Below the pieces are notes generated by a model that did no database searches, had not been told where the DNA came from, and saw nothing but the letters and a program-made list of their open reading frames with translations. Of a DNA stretch of 14,786 bases, positions 1-7,929 are shown in pieces. A program made the position numbers and the translations under genes. The DNA is taken from assembly GCA_964551985.1 (NCBI GenBank), contig CAZKFG010000056.1, forward strand, positions 1-14,786, given 5' to 3'. Each line of letters starts with the position of its first letter. Position 1 is the first letter of the stretch. The stretch is from CAZKFG01 sp964551985. GTDB taxonomy: Bacteria; Bacillota; Negativicutes; Acidaminococcales; JAISLQ01.

Positions 1-963
1 ACCCATTGGACCGATAGTAGCTATACAAAGCATTGTCAAATATAGCCAAATATTTATATCTTGCAAACAAGCTAGTGCAGGGATTGGTTTTTTAATAAAT
101 TCTGTCCAAGGTAAAATTGTACCAAAAGAATATATACAAATGACATAAAATCCACCAGAAGCCAGCAGCGCCATTGCGATAACCATACCAAATTTCTTCC
201 AGTCAAGACCTTCGGCAGCTTCTTCAGCCTGTTGAGGAATAGTATCAAAACCTGCGTAAAAAAACGGAGTCATTACTAGTACAGAAATTATTCCAGCAAA
301 CAAACTTGTAGCACTTGTACTGATGTTTGCGCCACTTACAGTATCAAAAAGCGGTAGAGCATTACTAGGACCACCCTTGAAAAATGAGATTAGCATCGCG
401 AGCACCATACCAGATAGTAGTGCTTTTGCAAGAAAAGCCTGCAGTTTAGCTGCTGCCGAAGCACCACGAAAATTTTGCCAAATAACATACAATGCAAACA
501 GTACTGCAATTACAGTAGGCCATAGATATATATCAGCACCCATAAGAGAATATAATTTAACAGACCGTAGTATTGGGAAAAGACCACCAAACATATCCGA
601 AACCAATGCTGAGATAGCTATCGCTTCCCAAGGACACAAAATGGCGTTACCAAGTGCTAAAAACCATCCTGTAACATAAGAAGCTGTACTTCCATAAGTT
701 CTGTCTACATACTCAACAATTCCACCAGAAATTGGTATTGCCGCTGTAAGTTCCCCAAACACCGCGCCTATTGGCAGTAAAAATAATGCACCAATTATAA
801 AGGCAATAATAGCAGCCAATGGTCCACCGCCTATAATCATCCAGTCTCCAACCATCAAAACCCAACCGGTACCGATAATTGCTCCAAATCCTATTGTAAA
901 AAAATTCCAGTTGGATAAAGTTTTCTGCATTTCTCCACTTTGGGCAGGTTTTACTGTTGACAT
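1..963 (-). CDS. APC-superfamily amino acid permease (3' end outside window)
   Basis: Polytopic inner-membrane transporter, probably importing or exchanging an amino acid or related amine; the substrate cannot be read from sequence. I translated the minus strand from the ATG at 963-961 and obtained 321 open codons running to base 1 with no stop, so the C-terminal part lies off the left edge (APC permeases usually have about 430-500 residues). The start follows a good ribosome binding site, AGAGGTG, 7 nt upstream. The first membrane segment carries the APC signature GFGAIIGTGW (residues 25-34), followed by GGGPLAAIIAF and the GELTAAIPISGGIVEYVDRTYG block. A mid-protein FDTIPQQAEEA loop (about 240-250) is typical of the family. 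Hydrophobic segments continue to the edge. It is transcribed away from the LytTR/sensor kinase pair across a shared 232-bp region, so regulation by that pair is plausible. Confidence 0.88.
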   Translation of the reverse strand, partial: MSTVKPAQSGEMQKTLSNWNFFTIGFGAIIGTGWVLMVGDWMIIGGGPLAAIIAFIIGALFLLPIGAVFGELTAAIPISGGIVEYVDRTYGSTASYVTGWFLALGNAILCPWEAIAISALVSDMFGGLFPILRSVKLYSLMGADIYLWPTVIAVLFALYVIWQNFRGASAAAKLQAFLAKALLSGMVLAMLISFFKGGPSNALPLFDTVSGANISTSATSLFAGIISVLVMTPFFYAGFDTIPQQAEEAAEGLDWKKFGMVIAMALLASGGFYVICIYSFGTILPWTEFIKKPIPALACLQDINIWLYLTMLCIATIGPMG

Positions 964-1025
964 TTGTCTTCACCTCTTTTATTGTAAAATAATTTGTTTA
1001 GTCACTTGCAATATTGCTTGTATTT

Positions 1026-1031
1026 AATATA
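1026..1031 (-). promoter_or_regulatory. Candidate -10 element for the permease
   Basis: On the minus strand this reads TATATT, about 62 bp upstream of the permease ATG. The hexamer 17 bp upstream (TGTTTT) is a poor -35 match and directly abuts the direct repeat at 1053-1081. A weak -35 next to an activator site is a common arrangement for LytTR-regulated promoters. This is a motif-level guess only; the DNA is AT-rich and such hexamers occur by chance. Confidence 0.3.
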
Positions 1032-1052
1032 TACAAAAAAAGCTTTTTAAAA

Positions 1053-1081
1053 CATAACTTATTGATAATTGGTATAACTAT
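1053..1081 (-). promoter_or_regulatory. Candidate LytTR binding site (two direct repeats, 20 bp apart)
   Basis: On the minus strand TAAGTTATG (1061-1053) and ATAGTTATA (1081-1073) share AGTTAT at exactly 20 bp spacing, close to two helical turns. LytTR-family sites are typically pairs of roughly 9-bp imperfect repeats about 21-22 bp apart with a central GTT. The first repeat fits that consensus well and the second only partly. The same stretch also holds an inverted repeat, TTGATA at 1062-1067 and TATCAA at 1079-1084, so a dyad-binding repressor is an alternative reading. It lies in the shared region between the permease and the LytTR regulator gene. Confidence 0.35.
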
Positions 1082-1120
1082 CAACAAAAACGATTTGTTT
1101 TCAAAAAACGGGGGTTTTAA

Positions 1121-1163
1121 TGTTATAATATACGTGCAAAAAAGATACTTTTGATGATATAAT
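1121..1163 (+). promoter_or_regulatory. Candidate extended -10 promoters for the LytTR/kinase operon
   Basis: Two perfect extended -10 elements face the regulator gene: TGTTATAAT at 1121-1129 and TGATATAAT at 1155-1163. Neither has a good -35 at 17 bp, which the TGn extension can compensate for. The second would start transcription near 1170, giving a leader of about 26 nt. A small palindrome, AAAAC then GTTTT around a GGGG core (1105-1118), lies just upstream of the first element. The ribosome binding site is GGAGG at 1184-1188, 7 nt before the ATG. Confidence 0.45.
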
Positions 1164-1195
1164 CCAAATAATAGATAGTTGCCGGAGGTGTAGTT

Positions 1196-1909
1196 ATGTT
1201 TCATATTGCAATTTGCGACGATAACCATGATGATTTACGCACTTTTATTAAGTATCTATCTGAACTCAGAAATCCAAGTTTTCGAATCGAATGTTTACCT
1301 TTTACTAATGGTGCAGACTTAATTTGCACTTATCAAAACGGTGCTAGATTTAACTTGATTGTTTTAGACATGTTAATGGAGCCAATAAATGGTTTTTTAA
1401 CAGCTCAAGCAATTAGAAAATTTGACAAAGAGGTCCCTATTTTGATTGTTACAGCAACCATGGAATTTGCCGTTGACGGCTATCAAATAAATGCACACCG
1501 CTATATTTTAAAACCGGTTGATAAAGATAATTTTTTAAAAGAAGTAGTCGGTATTATAAAACGCTCTGCTGATGAAACAGTAAGCTATTTTAGTTTTAAT
1601 AGTGAAAATGGGTTGTCAAAGATAAATTTTAACTGCATTTATTATTTTGAATCTAATATCAGAACAGTAAAAATATATACTGACAAGCAAAACTATTCTT
1701 TTACAGCAAAAATTAGCGATATTGAAAAGGAATTTAAAAATCACGATTTTATACGTATTCATAAAAGCTATATAGTAAACTTAAGATATGTGCGTAATAT
1801 ATTTAAAGATACTGTAACTATGGACAACGGCGAAGAGTTACCACTTAGCAAACACAAGAGTAAAGAAGTGCGTGAAAAATTCTTAAACTATATGCGAGCG
1901 AGTATTTAG
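1196..1909 (+). CDS. LytTR-family response regulator (REC-LytTR)
   Basis: DNA-binding response regulator of the LytR/AgrA class, 237 residues, the usual length. The N-terminal receiver domain (about 1-120) has the acidic pair D8/D9, the phosphoacceptor D58 in IVLDML, the switch residue T86 and the conserved K106 before P107. The C-terminal half (about 135-235) is a LytTR domain, recognisable from FIRIHKSYIVNLRYVRNI and the PLSKHKSKEVREKF ending; this fold binds pairs of short direct repeats. The ATG at 1196 is well placed after GGAGGTG. The sensor kinase gene starts 2 bp after the stop, so the two are almost certainly a cognate pair and translationally coupled. The divergent permease gene and the direct repeat at 1053-1081 suggest that gene and possibly its own operon as targets; this is inference from position. 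Confidence 0.93.
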   Translation: MFHIAICDDNHDDLRTFIKYLSELRNPSFRIECLPFTNGADLICTYQNGARFNLIVLDMLMEPINGFLTAQAIRKFDKEVPILIVTATMEFAVDGYQINAHRYILKPVDKDNFLKEVVGIIKRSADETVSYFSFNSENGLSKINFNCIYYFESNIRTVKIYTDKQNYSFTAKISDIEKEFKNHDFIRIHKSYIVNLRYVRNIFKDTVTMDNGEELPLSKHKSKEVREKFLNYMRASI

Positions 1910-1911
1910 AT

Positions 1912-3234
1912 ATGGAAAATTGGATGGAAATTTTACGCTATATGTTGCTATCTGCAGCTGAAACATGGATAGGCTATAGATTTTTTAACTCTTATATGTT
2001 GCGCAATTCTATAAAGCAAAAATGGTATAACATAAGCATTGTTGGTTATTTTAGTTTTCAAATGCTCTCTTATATTTATCTTTGTCCGCTATTTTCCACC
2101 GCTTTATATTATTTTGCTTTTTCAATAACTATTGCTTTGATATTTTTTAAAGACCATATACAACACAAATTCACAGTTGCATGGATGTTCGTTATTATGA
2201 ACTACGCTTGCAAAACAGCAGCTATTATAGCTTTATATATATACTTTGGTGAAACAAAATTTTCACTTGCATCAAATGAAACTGTATTGGATGCAACAAC
2301 ACAAACTATAGCTTGTGCAATGTTTGTACTGTTTTTATGGGGCACTATATGCATTCGCAAATTGAGATTGCGTAAACAGTTTTTACTATATTCTGCAATA
2401 TCGTACATATTTCCACTCTCTACACTGTTATTGGCAATATTTGTTTATAGAAGCATGCTTTATCCTGTATATAATAATTTGCTCAATTCATATATTTTCA
2501 TATCAGGATTGTTGCTTTCTGCAACAATCGCCTTATTTTACCTGTTAGAAAAAACTGTGCTTTTAGATATAAACAATGAACGTTCAGCGATTATGAGCGA
2601 GATGATCAATTTGCAACGCGAACACTATGCTAAGCTAGAAGCATCTCAGCGCGAAGTCCAAAGGGTACGTCATGACATTAAACACCACATGCACTATATA
2701 CAATCGCTCTTGCGTTCAAATAAAACCAAAGAAGCCAGCGAATATATAAACAAAATATATGAAAATAATGAGCACTTAAAAGGCGTAACCTATAGTGGCA
2801 ATTTTGCTATCGATAGTATTTTGAGTTATGGTTTTGCAAATATAAAGGAAAAAGGTATAAACCTTAATTATAGTATTGTTTTACCGCCACAACTGAGTAT
2901 TGATGATTTGGATCTGTGTATTTTATTTGGCAATCTTATTGAAAATGCTGTAGAAGCTTGCGAACGCATTTGTAATAACAACAAAGATAAATTTATTACT
3001 ATCAATTCTTGTATTAAAAAAGATTATTTGCTTATTGATATTAGCAATTCTTTTGATGGTGTAGTAAATATTACCAATAACTTATATAAAACAACCAAAA
3101 TTAACAAAAACTATTGTGGTATTGGCTTGATGAATATTGAAGAAGTAGTAAATAAATATAGCGGCGAACTTTGTGTAGAACACAACAATAACGTATTTAA
3201 AATTTTTGCTATGCTCATGTTACCAAAAGTTTAG
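1912..3234 (+). CDS. GHKL sensor histidine kinase, AgrC/VirS-like
   Basis: Membrane sensor kinase of 440 residues. The first ~215 residues contain about six hydrophobic segments with short loops and no large extracellular domain, as in AgrC-type peptide sensors. A linker with the histidine motif RVRHDIKHHMHYIQSLL follows, with H254 as the likely phosphorylated residue (HPK10-type box). The GHKL ATPase domain (about 330-440) shows the N box NLIENAVEAC (N341/N345) and the G box GIGLMNIEEVV (403-413). It lies 2 bp downstream of the LytTR regulator with only a weak ribosome binding site, consistent with translational coupling. AgrC-like kinases often sense exported peptides, but I found no AgrD-like precursor or AgrB protease nearby, so the signal is unknown; a transported amino acid is equally possible. 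The C-terminus is complete. Confidence 0.9.
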   Translation: MENWMEILRYMLLSAAETWIGYRFFNSYMLRNSIKQKWYNISIVGYFSFQMLSYIYLCPLFSTALYYFAFSITIALIFFKDHIQHKFTVAWMFVIMNYACKTAAIIALYIYFGETKFSLASNETVLDATTQTIACAMFVLFLWGTICIRKLRLRKQFLLYSAISYIFPLSTLLLAIFVYRSMLYPVYNNLLNSYIFISGLLLSATIALFYLLEKTVLLDINNERSAIMSEMINLQREHYAKLEASQREVQRVRHDIKHHMHYIQSLLRSNKTKEASEYINKIYENNEHLKGVTYSGNFAIDSILSYGFANIKEKGINLNYSIVLPPQLSIDDLDLCILFGNLIENAVEACERICNNNKDKFITINSCIKKDYLLIDISNSFDGVVNITNNLYKTTKINKNYCGIGLMNIEEVVNKYSGELCVEHNNNVFKIFAMLMLPKV

Positions 3235-3281
3235 TAAAGCTAGGTAAATTCACATAAATCGTGCTATTTAGTAAATAAAAA

Positions 3282-3322
3282 TTAGGGTTTATCATCTGCA
3301 AATTGCAGATGATAAACCCTAA
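3282..3322 (-). terminator. Strong palindromic hairpin terminator between convergent operons
   Basis: Two perfectly complementary 20-nt arms (3282-3301 and 3303-3322) flank a single A; a realistic hairpin has about 18 pairs and a 5-nt loop. On the minus strand the stem is followed by TTTTTATTT, a good U tract, so it mainly terminates the TRAP/hydrolase operon. On the plus strand the stem is followed by AAAAGTTTTC, a weaker tail, but it probably also ends the LytTR/kinase transcript. The rest of 3235-3487 is AT-rich with no convincing gene. Confidence 0.85.
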
Positions 3323-3487
3323 AAGTTTTCATTTAACTAATAGCTGCCACTTTTCCATTTTACTTTAGTATCATTAATTTAATAGTATTTTTTCACTTTA
3401 AACGGTTGTCTTTTTTATAAAACAGGCAATAGTAAAAATCTATTATATCTTATTTAACCTAAATTCAAAGCAAACAACTATTTTTTA

Positions 3488-4351
3488 TTACTTCTTGGAA
3501 TTTTCCATTGACATAATATAACGACCAGTAGCATTATCTTTACTCATTTTACCAATAGCAGGTATCTTTATATGCTGACCTGCGATCAAAATGTCATTTT
3601 GCACAACATAGTCAAATACCTTCTGACGAGTAGCAACAGCTTCTTTAGAATTTATATCATATGTAACAAATATTTCTGGCATAGGTATTTGTAGTGGTGT
3701 AACGTGAGTAAGGTCGCCCCACACAAGTAGTTTTTCTTTTTTACTTTTTATAAGAAACATTGTGTGTCCTGGTGTATGTCCATAAGCTGCAACAGCAAAA
3801 ATGCTAGGCAATATTTTCAAACCACCTTGCTCAAGTGAAGAAGGCTCGAAGGTTTTTAATCTTTGGGTATAAGGCTTGAGCTTATCGGAAATAGGTTTAT
3901 CCATCCAATAATCAAATTCTTTTTTAGATACATATACATCAGCATTGGGGAAAGCGGCTTTATCGCCTATTAAAAGACCTGAGACATGATCGCCATGTAA
4001 ATGTGTAATTAATACTGTATCTATTTGTTCTGGATTTATGCCAATTTCTTTTAAATTATTAAAAACTTCGGTACCATAACCTGTGTCAATAAGTATTTTA
4101 TGTTTTTCAGTTACTAGTAAAAAAGCATTAACTGCTGAAAAGTAGCCGTCTTTTATATATTTATCCTTGTCAGCATTTGTGGCATTTACAATAATATCCG
4201 TCCTACCTTGCCTATTGCCGTCAGACAGAAGATAAAATTTAAAATCGCCTAAATCTAATGAAAAAGTTTTCTCGTTAGCAAATGAAGGTTGAACTAAAGA
4301 CATATTGGCAATAAACAAAGCTGAAAGCAAAAACAAAAATTTTTTTCTCAT
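3488..4351 (-). CDS. Exported metallo-beta-lactamase-fold hydrolase
   Basis: Metal-dependent hydrolase of the MBL superfamily, 287 residues. The metal ligands are in place: HLHGDH (H117, H119, D121, H122), H196 in GHTPGHT, D213 in VWGDLTH and H260 in AGQHIK, so a two-metal site is predicted. Residues 1-25 form a signal peptide (positive MRKK, hydrophobic core, PSFA before NEK), so the enzyme acts outside the cytoplasm. I chose the ATG at 4351 because it follows GAGGAAGGG and begins the signal peptide; the frame stays open upstream to a TTG at 4465, but that overlaps the TRAP permease gene and would bury the signal peptide. It is the last gene of the TRAP-TAXI operon, 52 bp after the permease. 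Release or trimming of the transporter's substrate is an attractive inference. MBL enzymes range over lactonases, esterases and lactamases; the true substrate is unknown. Confidence 0.88.
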   Translation of the reverse strand: MRKKFLFLLSALFIANMSLVQPSFANEKTFSLDLGDFKFYLLSDGNRQGRTDIIVNATNADKDKYIKDGYFSAVNAFLLVTEKHKILIDTGYGTEVFNNLKEIGINPEQIDTVLITHLHGDHVSGLLIGDKAAFPNADVYVSKKEFDYWMDKPISDKLKPYTQRLKTFEPSSLEQGGLKILPSIFAVAAYGHTPGHTMFLIKSKKEKLLVWGDLTHVTPLQIPMPEIFVTYDINSKEAVATRQKVFDYVVQNDILIAGQHIKIPAIGKMSKDNATGRYIMSMENSKK

Positions 4352-4403
4352 TATGACCCTTCCTCTACAAATTTTAATCTTCCATAAACACCATGATATT
4401 TTT

Positions 4404-6359
4404 TTAAGCAATTTTACTAGATACTTTCTTTTTTTGCAAGAAAAGCAATATCCCCAAAACAACAAGCCCTATTATGTCTGATTCTAAGCCTGGTTTCATA
4501 AGCATTAGTGCTCCTGCGCCGACTATAATCCTAAGATATTTGCTAACAGGTGCATACACATAGCCTTCTGTCGCAACAGCTATTAAAAACACACCCAAGC
4601 AAGCTGACAAAACTGTCCACAAACCCGTCAAAAATGTTGTATTAATTAGCATAAGCTCTGGTGCGTAAACAAACATAAACGGAACTATAAATCCTGCAAT
4701 AGCAAGTTTTACCGATTGGTAGCCGGTTTTCATCGGATCACCACCAGATAGTCCTGCTGCGGCAAAAGATGCCAAGGCAACAGGTGGAGTGAGGTTAGCA
4801 AACATAGCATAATAAAACGAGAACATATGCGCCGCTGCGACCGGAATACCAAGTTTTGACAAAGCAGGAGCCGCAATTGTCGCAGTTATTATGTAGGCTG
4901 GAATTGAAGGCAAACCCATACCTAAAATCATGCAAGTAATCATTGTAAATACAAGTGTGAACAGTATACTCGTATCCCCTAGGGCAATAATAGTGTTTGC
5001 CATAGTCAAACCAAAGCCTGTTACAGAAGACACACCTATTATAATCCCAACACAAGCACAAGCAATTGATACAGAAACGGTTGATTTAGCACCGTCTGCC
5101 AATGCATCAACTAAATCTTTTAAACTCATACGAGTTGTAGCTTTAAATTGCGATACTATAACAGTTACCAGTATTGTAAGCACTGCCGAAAAAATTACCG
5201 TTGTGCCAGAGAAAAAGAGCATATACATCAAAAATGCAATTGGTAAAAGCAAATGTCCTCTTTCTTGAAGCACTTTTTTCGTACTTGGTAACTGTTCTTT
5301 TGGCAAGCCAACAAGTCCATCTTTTGATGCTCTTAAATGCACTTGAATTATTATACCAAGATAATATAAAAGTGCTGGTATAGCTGCCCAGACAATAATT
5401 TCCGAATATTTAACACCAAGCATCTCTGCCATAATGAAAGCTGCCGCACCCATAATCGGCGGTAACAACTGACCACCGACAGAAGCTGTAGCTTCAACAG
5501 CTCCGGCAAACTCCTTAGTGTAGCCGGTTTTTTTCATCAAAGGTATTGTAAAAGCGCCTGTTGTTACTACATTAGCAACAGCAGAACCGTTAATCGAGCC
5601 CAAAAAGCCTGATGCAATAACAGCGACCTTTGCAGGTCCACCTTTAGAACTACCGGCAAGTGCTAAAGCAATATCATTAAAAAATTGCCCCATGCCCGAT
5701 TTACTCATAACCGAACCAAAAAGTATAAACAAAAAAATGTAGCTAGACGACACTGCAACAGAAGTGCCGTAAATACCTTCTGTATTAGCAAATAAGTGAT
5801 TTGACAAAACCTCCCAATCGTAGCCGCGATGAAAAAATATCCCCGGCATCTCCCTGCCAAAGAGTCCATATAAAATAAATATAATACTTAAAATAGGTAG
5901 TGCATTACCTGTAACACGCCTTGATATTTCCAAAAGAGAAAGAACTAAGATTGTCGCAATAGTTACATCCATGCTATCTGGCATGCCCGTTCTATCAACA
6001 ACGCCAAGATAATCTGTCCAAACATACAAAGGAATTATACAAGATATAGCTACCAAAAGCCAATCTGTCCAAGACACTTGTTTAAAATCTGATTTTTTGT
6101 AAAATGGATACATCATAAACGCCATTGACATCATCATCCCGACATGTAATGAGCGATTTTTTAAAGTAACTGGCGGACCAAAGGTTGCTGTGTATAGATG
6201 ATACAAGGAAACAACAACTGCCAAAATATAAAAGAATTTTTTCATATTCTGACCGGAAAAAGTCCTTGTAGCTGATTCTTTATCAAGTTTTCTAATAATG
6301 TCATCAGATTTTGTTTGCAGTTCTTTTTCTTCTTGAATTAACGTAGGATCTTTTTCCAT
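4404..6359 (-). CDS. TRAP transporter fused permease (DctQ-like/DctM, TAXI type)
   Basis: Inner-membrane component of a TRAP-TAXI secondary transporter, driving substrate uptake with an ion gradient; 651 residues, typical of the 4TM/12TM fused form. After a charged cytosolic N-terminus (about 1-40), roughly four membrane segments correspond to the small DctQ-like part. The large DctM-like part spans about 135-590 and carries the family blocks FGSVMSKSGMGQFF, FLGSINGSAVANVVTTGAFTIPLM and GGQLLPPIMGAAAFIMAE, and later GMGLPSIPAYIITATIAAPAL and ANLTPPVALASFAAAGLSGG. Hydrophobic helices close the C-terminus. The ATG at 6359 is preceded by AAAGGAAGGG; an in-frame TTG at 6365 sits closer to that site and is an alternative. 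The start overlaps the 3' end of the DUF1850 gene by 22 bp, indicating translational coupling. The substrate is not evident; TAXI systems often carry organic acids. Confidence 0.92.
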   Translation of the reverse strand: MEKDPTLIQEEKELQTKSDDIIRKLDKESATRTFSGQNMKKFFYILAVVVSLYHLYTATFGPPVTLKNRSLHVGMMMSMAFMMYPFYKKSDFKQVSWTDWLLVAISCIIPLYVWTDYLGVVDRTGMPDSMDVTIATILVLSLLEISRRVTGNALPILSIIFILYGLFGREMPGIFFHRGYDWEVLSNHLFANTEGIYGTSVAVSSSYIFLFILFGSVMSKSGMGQFFNDIALALAGSSKGGPAKVAVIASGFLGSINGSAVANVVTTGAFTIPLMKKTGYTKEFAGAVEATASVGGQLLPPIMGAAAFIMAEMLGVKYSEIIVWAAIPALLYYLGIIIQVHLRASKDGLVGLPKEQLPSTKKVLQERGHLLLPIAFLMYMLFFSGTTVIFSAVLTILVTVIVSQFKATTRMSLKDLVDALADGAKSTVSVSIACACVGIIIGVSSVTGFGLTMANTIIALGDTSILFTLVFTMITCMILGMGLPSIPAYIITATIAAPALSKLGIPVAAAHMFSFYYAMFANLTPPVALASFAAAGLSGGDPMKTGYQSVKLAIAGFIVPFMFVYAPELMLINTTFLTGLWTVLSACLGVFLIAVATEGYVYAPVSKYLRIIVGAGALMLMKPGLESDIIGLVVLGILLFLQKKKVSSKIA

Positions 6360-6838
6360 TGCCAAAAGCCCTTCCTTTCAATAACAAGATTCAATCTAGT
6401 CAAATCGGGCAGTGTGCTGCCTGATGCGATAAGCTGTCCATTGAGTTTAATATCTTTTACCGCAAAATGAGAGTTGAGCCATGTAAATCTTTCAAATACC
6501 TGTCCAATCTCTTGCATATAAATAACGCCATTTTCAATGCGTACACTTTTGCCTTTACTTTCAGGGATACCAGCCGCAAAAGCAATTATAGCAATAGTGT
6601 CTAAAACCAAGGTATTGTCTTTTTCGATGTGGTAATATTCATCCCAAGGTATTTTATCCCACGAATGAAACCAGCCAAAGTAGAGCTTATCTCCTGCTTT
6701 GGCTGGAACTTGTACATAAATTTCACCTGTCTTATAATCATAAATCCGCAAAACAGTCTGCGCTTGCTGATAATATACATACGCCCCAACTATAATCAAC
6801 AAAGATGCAATTATGCCAACAAGTTTATTTTTTTTCAT
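6338..6838 (-). CDS. DUF1850-family protein, TRAP-TAXI accessory
   Basis: Small membrane-anchored or exported protein of 166 residues with one N-terminal hydrophobic segment (about 5-22) and the rest predicted outside the cytoplasm. The DUF1850 hallmarks are visible: FGWFHSWDKIPWDEYYHI (54-71, the FxWxHS and E region) followed by the FAAGIPE block (87-93). DUF1850 genes are repeatedly found beside TAXI-type TRAP permeases, as here, but no biochemical role is established to my knowledge; a scaffold between binding protein and permease is a guess. The gene starts 10 bp after the TAXI stop, has only a poor Shine-Dalgarno (an AAGGAA lies too far upstream) and overlaps the permease start, so its translation probably depends on its neighbours. 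Confidence 0.85.
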   Translation of the reverse strand: MKKNKLVGIIASLLIIVGAYVYYQQAQTVLRIYDYKTGEIYVQVPAKAGDKLYFGWFHSWDKIPWDEYYHIEKDNTLVLDTIAIIAFAAGIPESKGKSVRIENGVIYMQEIGQVFERFTWLNSHFAVKDIKLNGQLIASGSTLPDLTRLNLVIERKGFWQWKKILR

Positions 6839-6848
6839 TTTGCTTAAA

Positions 6849-7853
6849 CTACTTTATTCCTTTTTCGTCAAAAAACTTTTTAGCGCCAGGATGTAATTGT
6901 ACTGATGTACCTTTTATACCCCTTAAACCATTTTGCAAAGTTATTTCACGTTTAGCGGTAGCGTGGGAAGCACCGATTGTTTCTAAACCTTTAGGTGAAT
7001 AAATACCTGTGAGTAAATCATAAACAACAGCATCAGGCAATTTTGCTGGTACAATCATAATATTCATAACGGCTGCTGTAGGTGTATCAACTGCTGTATC
7101 ATAAGATGCTTTAGGAATGTTAAATGGAATATAGTATGGATATTTATTTGCCAAGTTTTTCATAGCTTCACCCTCAACAGGTATAAAGACTATTTTCTTG
7201 GTTGTTCCAAGTTCTTTGATTGTGGCATTACCTAGCCCTGAAGTAACAAAAGCTACATCGCATTGACCATTTTTCATTTGATCAATAGCTTCACCATAAG
7301 ACAAGTAGTCAACTTTAGCATCTTTATAACTCATACCATGTGCTTCAAAAATCATTCTGGCATTTAGCTCAACACCTGAATTTGGAGCACCAACGCCAAC
7401 GCGTTTACCTTTTAAGTCAGAGAATTTTTTGATACCAGAATCTTCAGTAGTAACAATTTGCACAACATTAGGCCACAAGCCCATAATCGCACGCAAATCT
7501 TTAGCTGGTTGTTTACCTTGATAAGCACCATTAGCTTCAACCGCTTGAATGACTGAGTCTGCCATAGCAATAGCCATCTCGCCTTGTCCTGTCAAAATAG
7601 CGTTGATGTTTTGACCTGTCGCACCAGTTGCAGTCGCTGAAGTTTTATAACCAAGATCTCCTGCTACTTTAGAAAACGCTCCTCCTATCGGAAAATATAT
7701 ACCACTAGTCGGACCCGTAAGAACTGTTACAATTTGTTTGCTACGATCAACCTTATTTTCTGTAGCAGCTTTTTTGTCTCCACCGCAACCAACTAAACCT
7801 ATTGCCATAACAATTACAACCAAAATAGCAAGAATCTTAATGCTTTTTTTCAA
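6849..7853 (-). CDS. TAXI-family TRAP solute-binding lipoprotein
   Basis: Extracytoplasmic binding receptor that captures substrate for the TRAP permease encoded downstream; 334 residues. The N-terminus is a lipoprotein signal with lipobox LVGC (lipidated C23), placing it on the outer face of the cytoplasmic membrane. TAXI features are VTVLTGPTSGIYFPIGGAFSKV near the N-terminus, the ATATGATGQNINAI block, the domain-two segment KGKRVGVGAPNSGVELNARMIFEAHG and the C-terminal LHPGAKKFFDEKGI. I chose a TTG start at 7853 because the strong site GGGGAGG lies 8 nt upstream and the lipoprotein signal begins there. The ATG at 7874 would be read through that ribosome binding site and has no site of its own. 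It is the first gene of a four-gene operon with its own promoter at 7930-7959. Confidence 0.9.
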   Translation of the reverse strand: MKKSIKILAILVVIVMAIGLVGCGGDKKAATENKVDRSKQIVTVLTGPTSGIYFPIGGAFSKVAGDLGYKTSATATGATGQNINAILTGQGEMAIAMADSVIQAVEANGAYQGKQPAKDLRAIMGLWPNVVQIVTTEDSGIKKFSDLKGKRVGVGAPNSGVELNARMIFEAHGMSYKDAKVDYLSYGEAIDQMKNGQCDVAFVTSGLGNATIKELGTTKKIVFIPVEGEAMKNLANKYPYYIPFNIPKASYDTAVDTPTAAVMNIMIVPAKLPDAVVYDLLTGIYSPKGLETIGASHATAKREITLQNGLRGIKGTSVQLHPGAKKFFDEKGIK

Positions 7854-7929
7854 AACACATCCCTCCCCTTTCATCTTCTCGTTCTAAAATACGATTGGCA
7901 GCTTTTACTGGTCAATCAATTACATTTTC

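Noticed and set aside
323..679. 118-codon plus-strand open frame inside the permease
   Set aside because: It is antisense to a clear membrane-protein reading frame, with no ribosome site or recognisable domain.
713..973. 86-codon minus-strand open frame at the left end
   Set aside because: It lies in a different frame from the permease, whose frame gives a clear APC protein with a good ribosome site. The composition of the 86-codon product is not protein-like.
998..1228. 76-codon minus-strand open frame across the divergent promoter region
   Set aside because: It overlaps the regulator's start, lacks a ribosome binding site and has no recognisable features. I also considered an AgrD-like peptide here and saw none.
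4352..4465. N-terminal extension of the MBL hydrolase from a TTG at 4465
   Set aside because: It overlaps the TRAP permease 3' end and would place a good signal peptide internally. The ATG at 4351 has a strong ribosome site.
7854..7874. ATG at 7874 as start of the TAXI protein
   Set aside because: Its first codons are themselves the GGGGAGG ribosome site for the TTG at 7853, where the lipoprotein signal begins.
7893..7917. Attenuator hairpin in the TRAP leader
   Set aside because: The stem is short and interrupted by an internal loop, with no U tract after it; it is mentioned with the promoter only.
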